Source: Celeribacter baekdonensis B30
GTDB lineage: Bacteria; Pseudomonadota; Alphaproteobacteria; Rhodobacterales; Rhodobacteraceae
NCBI RefSeq assembly: GCF_000299875.1
Contig: NZ_AMRK01000010.1
Coordinates: forward strand, 1-64,000
Direction: 5' to 3'
Length of the DNA stretch: 64,000 nt
The translations under genes were made by a program, and so were the position numbers. Shown in pieces: positions 60,875 through 64,000 of the stretch. The notes under the pieces were generated by a model. That model worked only from the letters and a program-made list of their open reading frames with translations. It ran no database searches and was not told where the DNA came from. Position 1 is the stretch's first letter. Each line of letters begins with the position of its first letter.

Positions 60875-61357
60875 TTACCCTCGCTCGAACCTCGGAAAAA
60901 GGACGTCGTTTTCCAGCGCGATATGGGCGGCAATATCATCAAACAGCGTCAACGTGCCGCTATAGAGTGATCGCCAAGATCCGCAGGCATGCTCTGGAGG
61001 AGTCAGATCGTGTGTCAGTTGCCGGATCAGCGCGATGTTTTCAGCGTGGTCGTCATGATCGGCCCGCATCACCGCTATGGGATGCTCGATCCCCGCGCCC
61101 CCGCCGTCTCGCATGGCCGGAAACAGGATTCTTTCCTCCTTGGTCATGTGATCCTCCATCTCATGCGCCAGCGTTGCGAGGGCCTGTGCCAAACCCACGG
61201 GCGCCTCCGCATCGCCCTCGTGGACGTGCTCGACCCGCTCCGCCAGCAACATCAACGCGGCAAAGTCAGCGCGGTGCATTTCATGATACCGGGTCAAAAT
61301 ATGATCGATTAGCGCGCCAGTTTCCTGGGGGACGTCCGCTTCGGCAAGAGTGTTCAT
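60875..61357 (-). CDS. Hemerythrin-domain protein (DnrN/RIC-like)
   Basis: A 160-residue hemerythrin-like protein: ETGALIDHILTRYHEMHRADFAALM, LAHEMEDHMTKEERILFPAM, PIAVMRADHDDHAENIALIRQLTHDLTPPEHACGSW and FDDIAAHIALENDVLFPRFE. The His/Glu pattern gives a di-iron site as in RIC/DnrN proteins, which repair iron-sulfur clusters or sense NO. The usual N-terminal ScdA domain with its CC motif is absent. ATG at 61357 follows AAAGG; the frame is open to 61441, but that part overlaps the candidate NsrR operator. Divergent from nsrR. Confidence 0.82.
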   Translation of the reverse strand: MNTLAEADVPQETGALIDHILTRYHEMHRADFAALMLLAERVEHVHEGDAEAPVGLAQALATLAHEMEDHMTKEERILFPAMRDGGGAGIEHPIAVMRADHDDHAENIALIRQLTHDLTPPEHACGSWRSLYSGTLTLFDDIAAHIALENDVLFPRFERG

Positions 61358-61412
61358 CGTAGACCCTTTCTCAGGCTCATCGCCCAGCCCTTGCGCGGGC
61401 CGCAGCAAATTG

Positions 61413-61425
61413 GTATCTAAAATAC
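61413..61425. promoter_or_regulatory. Candidate NsrR operator, hemerythrin/nsrR promoter
   Basis: GTATCT-A-AAATAC matches the core of the NsrR consensus (GYATTT-N-AAATRC) with one change. It lies 56 bases upstream of the hemerythrin start and 52 upstream of nsrR. AAATACGCA recurs at 61440-61448. Known NsrR sites are NO-relieved repressor sites; binding here is inferred. Confidence 0.5.
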
Positions 61426-61476
61426 GCATATCACTCCCCAAATACGCACTTCAATTACCAAATCAGGACTGCGACC

Positions 61477-61890
61477 TTGCGCCTCACCTCCTTCACCGAC
61501 TACGGCCTGCGCGTCTTGATGCGCATGGCAGGCGACCCTGACCGACCCTTCACCACGGCGGACCTAGCCGACGAGTTCCAAATATCCCGCAATCACTTGG
61601 CCAAGGTGATTTCGGCCCTTGCCACCGCAGGCTATCTGGAAACCCGACGCGGAGGGGGCGGAGGCGCGGCATTGGCCCGTCCGCCCGAAAACATCCGGCT
61701 GGGCGACGTGATCGCGACACTCGAAGCTGACCAAGCCCTGGTGGAATGCTTCGCGGCCAGCGGCAACGCCTGCACACTGACCCCGCAATGCCGGTTGAAG
61801 GCGCGGCTGGCCCAAGCCGAGACGGCCTTTGTTGCCGACCTCAACCGCAGCACATTGGCCGATTGTGTTTACCGCCCGGAAACCCTCTGA
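61477..61890 (+). CDS. nsrR: Nitric-oxide-sensing Rrf2 repressor NsrR
   Basis: A 137-residue Rrf2 regulator with the NsrR N-terminus MRLTSFTDYGLRVLMRMA, HTH TTADLADEFQISRNHLAKVI, wing GYLETRRGGGGG, and cluster cysteines Cys91, Cys99 and Cys105 (ECFAASGNACTLTPQC). The start is a TTG at 61477 with AGGA upstream, fixed by the conserved N-terminus. NO destroys its Fe-S cluster and relieves repression. Divergent from the hemerythrin gene and near norEF. Confidence 0.93.
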   Translation: MRLTSFTDYGLRVLMRMAGDPDRPFTTADLADEFQISRNHLAKVISALATAGYLETRRGGGGGAALARPPENIRLGDVIATLEADQALVECFAASGNACTLTPQCRLKARLAQAETAFVADLNRSTLADCVYRPETL

Positions 61891-62056
61891 CGCGCCAAGA
61901 GCGTGACCACCGCCCAGACCGCGCGGCGCAGAGGCATGGCACAGACGGTCCGCCACTCGCACGCGCCCGCCAGAATATCGGCCTCGGTCACCATCGTGGG
62001 CATGCCGCCCCGAAAAGCGGTTCGGATCTACCCGGATCGCCTTAGCGCTTTGGCGT

Positions 62057-62326
62057 TCACAGCACGAGAGGTGCGGCGTAAAGCGCCAGCATGAGAAGGC
62101 ATAGTCCCGTCAAGCACACATCGAACCCGCGCCGCCACCTTGGGGCCCGCTGCAATCCCATATAGTCGGCAAGGATGATCCGGGCTTTTTGCCAGGCCAG
62201 CGCCATCACCGCCACCCCCGCCACACCGGGCCATTGCGCCCAGATCCCCGATGCCGACAGAGCTGTTGAGCCAAAGCTGAGGGCCACCAGCAGCGCCCAG
62301 GCGATATAAAGCGACCGATGTGTCAT
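62057..62326 (-). CDS. norF: NorF-like small membrane protein (cytochrome oxidase subunit IV-like)
   Basis: An 89-residue protein with three hydrophobic segments (LYIAWALLVALSFGSTALSAS; VAGVAVMALAWQKARIILADYMGLQ; GFDVCLTGLCLLMLALYAAPLVL), the last two separated by APRWRRGF. Its length and place directly after norE fit NorF. Its ATG overlaps the norE stop (ATGA). Accessory to nitric oxide reductase activity. Confidence 0.85.
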   Translation of the reverse strand: MTHRSLYIAWALLVALSFGSTALSASGIWAQWPGVAGVAVMALAWQKARIILADYMGLQRAPRWRRGFDVCLTGLCLLMLALYAAPLVL

Positions 62327-62871
62327 TGCAAAAGATAGATCACGGGAAAGAGCAGCACCCAGATCAGGTCAACCATGTGCCAAAACGCCGTGGCGTCCTC
62401 TATATTGTCAACATGATCGCGCCAGGCAACGAGCAACAACAGCACGACACCGGCCGCGACATGCGCGGCATGAAATCCTGTCAGCATGAAGTAGAAATTG
62501 AAAAGGACATGGGTGTCCCAAACGATGCCACTGGCGGCCTTGGAGGCAAACTCCGCCCCTTTTATCCACAGGAACACCACGCCAAGCAAAGCCGCCGCAA
62601 CAAGACAAAACCGCGCTTTCGTCCGTGCGCCGCCCTGACGCAAGGCATTGGCCAAGGCGGCAAGAAAGCCACTGGTGATCAGGACAATCGTGTTGATCCC
62701 CGCCGCCGTGCGATCCAACATGTCCTGTGCCTCGGCAAAGCCGTCGGGGTCGGTGATCCGAACAGACAGGAACACGGTCAGCCCCGCCCCGAAGACGAGC
62801 ACTTCACTGACAATCAGAATCCACATCAACAATTCGCCGGGCAATGCGTCTAAAGCATCTTTATCGGTCAT
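62323..62871 (-). CDS. norE: NorE, cytochrome c oxidase subunit III family
   Basis: A 182-residue membrane protein of the haem-copper subunit III family: GELLMWILIVSEVLVFGAGLTVFL, INTIVLITSGFLAALANALRQ, FNFYFMLTGFHAAHVAAGVVLLLLVAW (the conserved HxxH region) and AFWHMVDLIWVLLFPVIYLL. NorE supports NO reductase in denitrifiers. The catalytic norCB genes are not in the window. AAGGA ten bases before the ATG lies in a hairpin arm. Confidence 0.9.
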   Translation of the reverse strand: MTDKDALDALPGELLMWILIVSEVLVFGAGLTVFLSVRITDPDGFAEAQDMLDRTAAGINTIVLITSGFLAALANALRQGGARTKARFCLVAAALLGVVFLWIKGAEFASKAASGIVWDTHVLFNFYFMLTGFHAAHVAAGVVLLLLVAWRDHVDNIEDATAFWHMVDLIWVLLFPVIYLLQ

Positions 62872-62882
62872 GCGGGCAGCAT

Positions 62883-62901
62883 CCTTTCACAAAGTGAAAG
62901 G
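62883..62901 (-). promoter_or_regulatory. Hairpin covering norE ribosome-binding site
   Basis: CCTTTCAC (62883-62890) and GTGAAAGG (62894-62901) form a perfect eight-base stem with a three-base loop, 12 bases upstream of the norE ATG. On the minus strand its second arm is GTGAAAGG followed by A, containing the AAAGGA ribosome site, so the stem could block translation. Confidence 0.5.
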
Positions 62902-63271
62902 CACGTAACGGTCGCCATCTGGCTGTGCGTCTTGCAAATCATTTGATCAGCCCTGTTATGTCACTGGCTTATCTTTTGTATTAGTATTTTAAATACCTAT
63001 TCACAAGCCACAAAAGAGGCATTGACTGCCGCCCTTTTGAAGCCAGCCCATACAACACGCGCAGTCATATTGTCGAATGTCGAACATCTTTGACGCGATG
63101 TGGCTGACTTTCTGAATCCTATCAGCAGGCCGCGTCACGCAATATCGGGCCAACCGTCATGCAGGTCTGACCCCTACCCGGACCTTAGGCGCGGTGTGGG
63201 TCACTGTCTGCAATGCGGGACAAAGCTGCCGTTGGGTCATTATCAGTGATCAAACACCGAAGTTTTGAAAA
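62902..63271. promoter_or_regulatory. Promoter region of norEF
   Basis: About 370 bases between the norE hairpin and the small gene at 63272. The AT-rich part 62960-63010 carries the candidate NsrR palindrome (listed separately). The rest (63010-63271) is non-coding as far as I can tell, without tRNA-like or hairpin structure. Confidence 0.4.
62984..62996. promoter_or_regulatory. Candidate NsrR operator upstream of norEF
   Basis: GTATTT-T-AAATAC, a perfect odd-centred palindrome equal to the core of the NsrR consensus (GYATTT-N-AAATRC). It lies 113 bases upstream of norE. A near-copy lies at the hemerythrin/nsrR promoter. Confidence 0.55.
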
Positions 63272-63580
63272 TCAGTGGGGCGTGTCATCAACGTGATAGT
63301 ATCTGATGCGAGATTTGTCTTCCCAAGGATACGGATTCTCCATCGCTCCATAGCAGGCGTCCCATTCTTCCTTGGTCGGGCTAGGGACCTCGCTATATGT
63401 AGCGCACTTTCTACATTGAACCTGCAGTTCGACGGTATCTAAAATGCCCGCGACAACGTCCCATTCGTGATCGCAAGTGGCTGGATCATCAGCCATAAGT
63501 GAGACGCGTTCAACGATGTATTTTGTCGACAACAAGGATTGCGGAATAAAGAGACTAAGGTACGCAAAGAATTTCTTCAT
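63272..63580 (-). CDS. Small hypothetical protein with CxxC motif
   Basis: About 102 residues from the ATG at 63580 (MKKFFAYLSLFIPQSLL, a hydrophobic start); the frame is open to 63598. The C-terminal half has CDHEWDVVAGILDTVELQVQCRKCATYSEV, i.e. a Cys/His and a Cys-x2-Cys pair that could bind zinc, then YPWEDKSRIRYYH. I do not recognise a named family. Isolated gene with no operon neighbour. Ribosome site is weak. Confidence 0.55.
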   Translation of the reverse strand: MKKFFAYLSLFIPQSLLSTKYIVERVSLMADDPATCDHEWDVVAGILDTVELQVQCRKCATYSEVPSPTKEEWDACYGAMENPYPWEDKSRIRYYHVDDTPH

Positions 63581-63598
63581 AATCACCGGCTCGCGCAT

Positions 63599-63914
63599 TT
63601 CAAAGATGGAAATCTAAACAGATTGAAACCGCTCATACAATGCGCAATTTGGCCTCAAACCCGCCCTTCGCTGCGATCTGCGCGAAGGTCTGGTTTTCAA
63701 TTTTTGGGCGGCTTGTGACGTGCAGGCCAAAATCATCTGACATTCAACACGTTTGGGGCGCATCGGCTGAAACGGAACTGTCAGAATAGGTTCATCCCTT
63801 TCCGCATTTATCGGTCGGTTCCGGGTCGGGCGGTTAGTGCGATTGCCGGGACTGTGCTTCTGGCGCGGGCCTGTCGACGCAGGTCGTTGGTGTGTTACGG
63901 ATAGTGGATGCTTT
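63599..63914. other. Non-coding stretch, nothing recognised
   Basis: 316 bases between the small hypothetical gene and the gene entering from the right edge. Neither strand has a supported ORF, tRNA or terminator. Confidence 0.4.
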
Positions 63915-64000
63915 TCAGAACCCTGAATGAGTTTTCAAAAACTCCGCTTCCTCTGGCGTATTATCGCGCCCCAGCACTACGTTGCGGTGAGGAAACCGAT
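63915..64000 (-). CDS. C-terminal end of a DUF924-family protein (partial)
   Basis: Reading frame open from the right edge to a TGA at 63915, giving RFPHRNVVLGRDNTPEEAEF then LKTHSGF. The pattern F/RFPHRN-LGR-TPEE-FL near the C-terminus is typical of DUF924 (TPR-like) proteins. Only 28 codons are visible, so function and length cannot be judged. Confidence 0.65.
   Translation of the reverse strand, partial: RFPHRNVVLGRDNTPEEAEFLKTHSGF

Noticed and set aside
60592-60942. Minus-strand ORF of 116 residues between hemerythrin gene and ubiT
   Set aside because: Low-complexity end made by the 12-bp tandem repeat, no ribosome site, overlaps the hemerythrin gene end.
62935-62960. TTTGATCA as a possible FNR/NnrR box before norE
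   Set aside because: Only one half-site fits; the second half does not match TTGAT-N4-ATCAA at the right spacing.
63000-63270. Possible insertion-sequence remnant
   Set aside because: No terminal inverted repeats, target duplication or transposase fragment can be seen.
29139-63625. 22-base near-repeat: AGATGGAAATTTAAACAGATGG at 29160-29139 (minus) and AGATGGAAATCTAAACAGATTG at 63604-63625
   Set aside because: Two mismatches in AT-rich sequence; my rough estimate is that one such pair is expected by chance in a window of this size, and the orientations relative to genes differ.

Overview
The window looks like chromosomal DNA of a marine Rhodobacterales (Roseobacter-type) alphaproteobacterium. 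The clues are moderately high GC, a glpRDSTPQUVK glycerol operon of the rhizobial/roseobacter kind, many TRAP and tripartite tricarboxylate transporters, ubiTUV next to nsrR and norEF, and a type I secretion locus with BapA-prefix proteins. This is inferred from gene content; no rRNA or tRNA gene is present. Nearly every base is explained by tightly packed operons, mostly on the minus strand.

Region 1 (1-14.0 kb) is a surface-protein secretion island. It has two Gly/Leu/Asp-rich repeat proteins (1-1071, cut by the window edge, and 12364-14010). Between them is an operon for a short BapA-prefix protein, TolC, a type I ABC exporter, HlyD and a BamA/TamA-like (Omp85) barrel (12048-5383). A hybrid histidine kinase with Hpt domain, a NarL/FixJ response regulator and two small unknown genes, one receiver-like, sit inside the island. 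An Omp85 barrel co-transcribed with a complete type I system is the least conventional feature of the window.

Region 2 (14.5-24.7 kb) is a complete glycerol uptake and catabolism operon, glpD-S-T-P-Q-U-V-K, with the divergent repressor glpR.

Region 3 (24.8-32.4 kb) holds an FAD amine/amino-acid oxidase, a Rid protein and an ornithine-cyclodeaminase-family protein. An AraC regulator and a tctCBA tripartite transporter follow.

Region 4 (32.4-45.6 kb) is an indole-3-acetate (iac) degradation cluster. It comprises iacHABCDEFG, divergent iacI, the MarR regulator iacR, a TRAP transporter, and a two-gene lower pathway (intradiol dioxygenase plus maleylacetate reductase). Maleylacetate reductase suggests that the ring product is hydroxyquinol and not only catechol. 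That would fit a hydroxylated indoleacetate such as 5-hydroxyindole-3-acetate.

Region 5 (45.6-57.7 kb) is a long minus-strand run: aldehyde dehydrogenase, GMC dehydrogenase, a branched-chain-type ABC transporter, an HDAC-family deacetylase and a second TRAP transporter. The substrate is unknown.

Region 6 (58.1-62.9 kb) is an anaerobic and nitric-oxide block: ubiTUV (oxygen-independent ubiquinone synthesis), a hemerythrin protein, nsrR and norEF. Two palindromes matching the core of the NsrR operator lie in the two relevant promoters. The last 1 kb has a small Cys-containing hypothetical gene and the C-terminal end of a probable DUF924 gene running off the edge.
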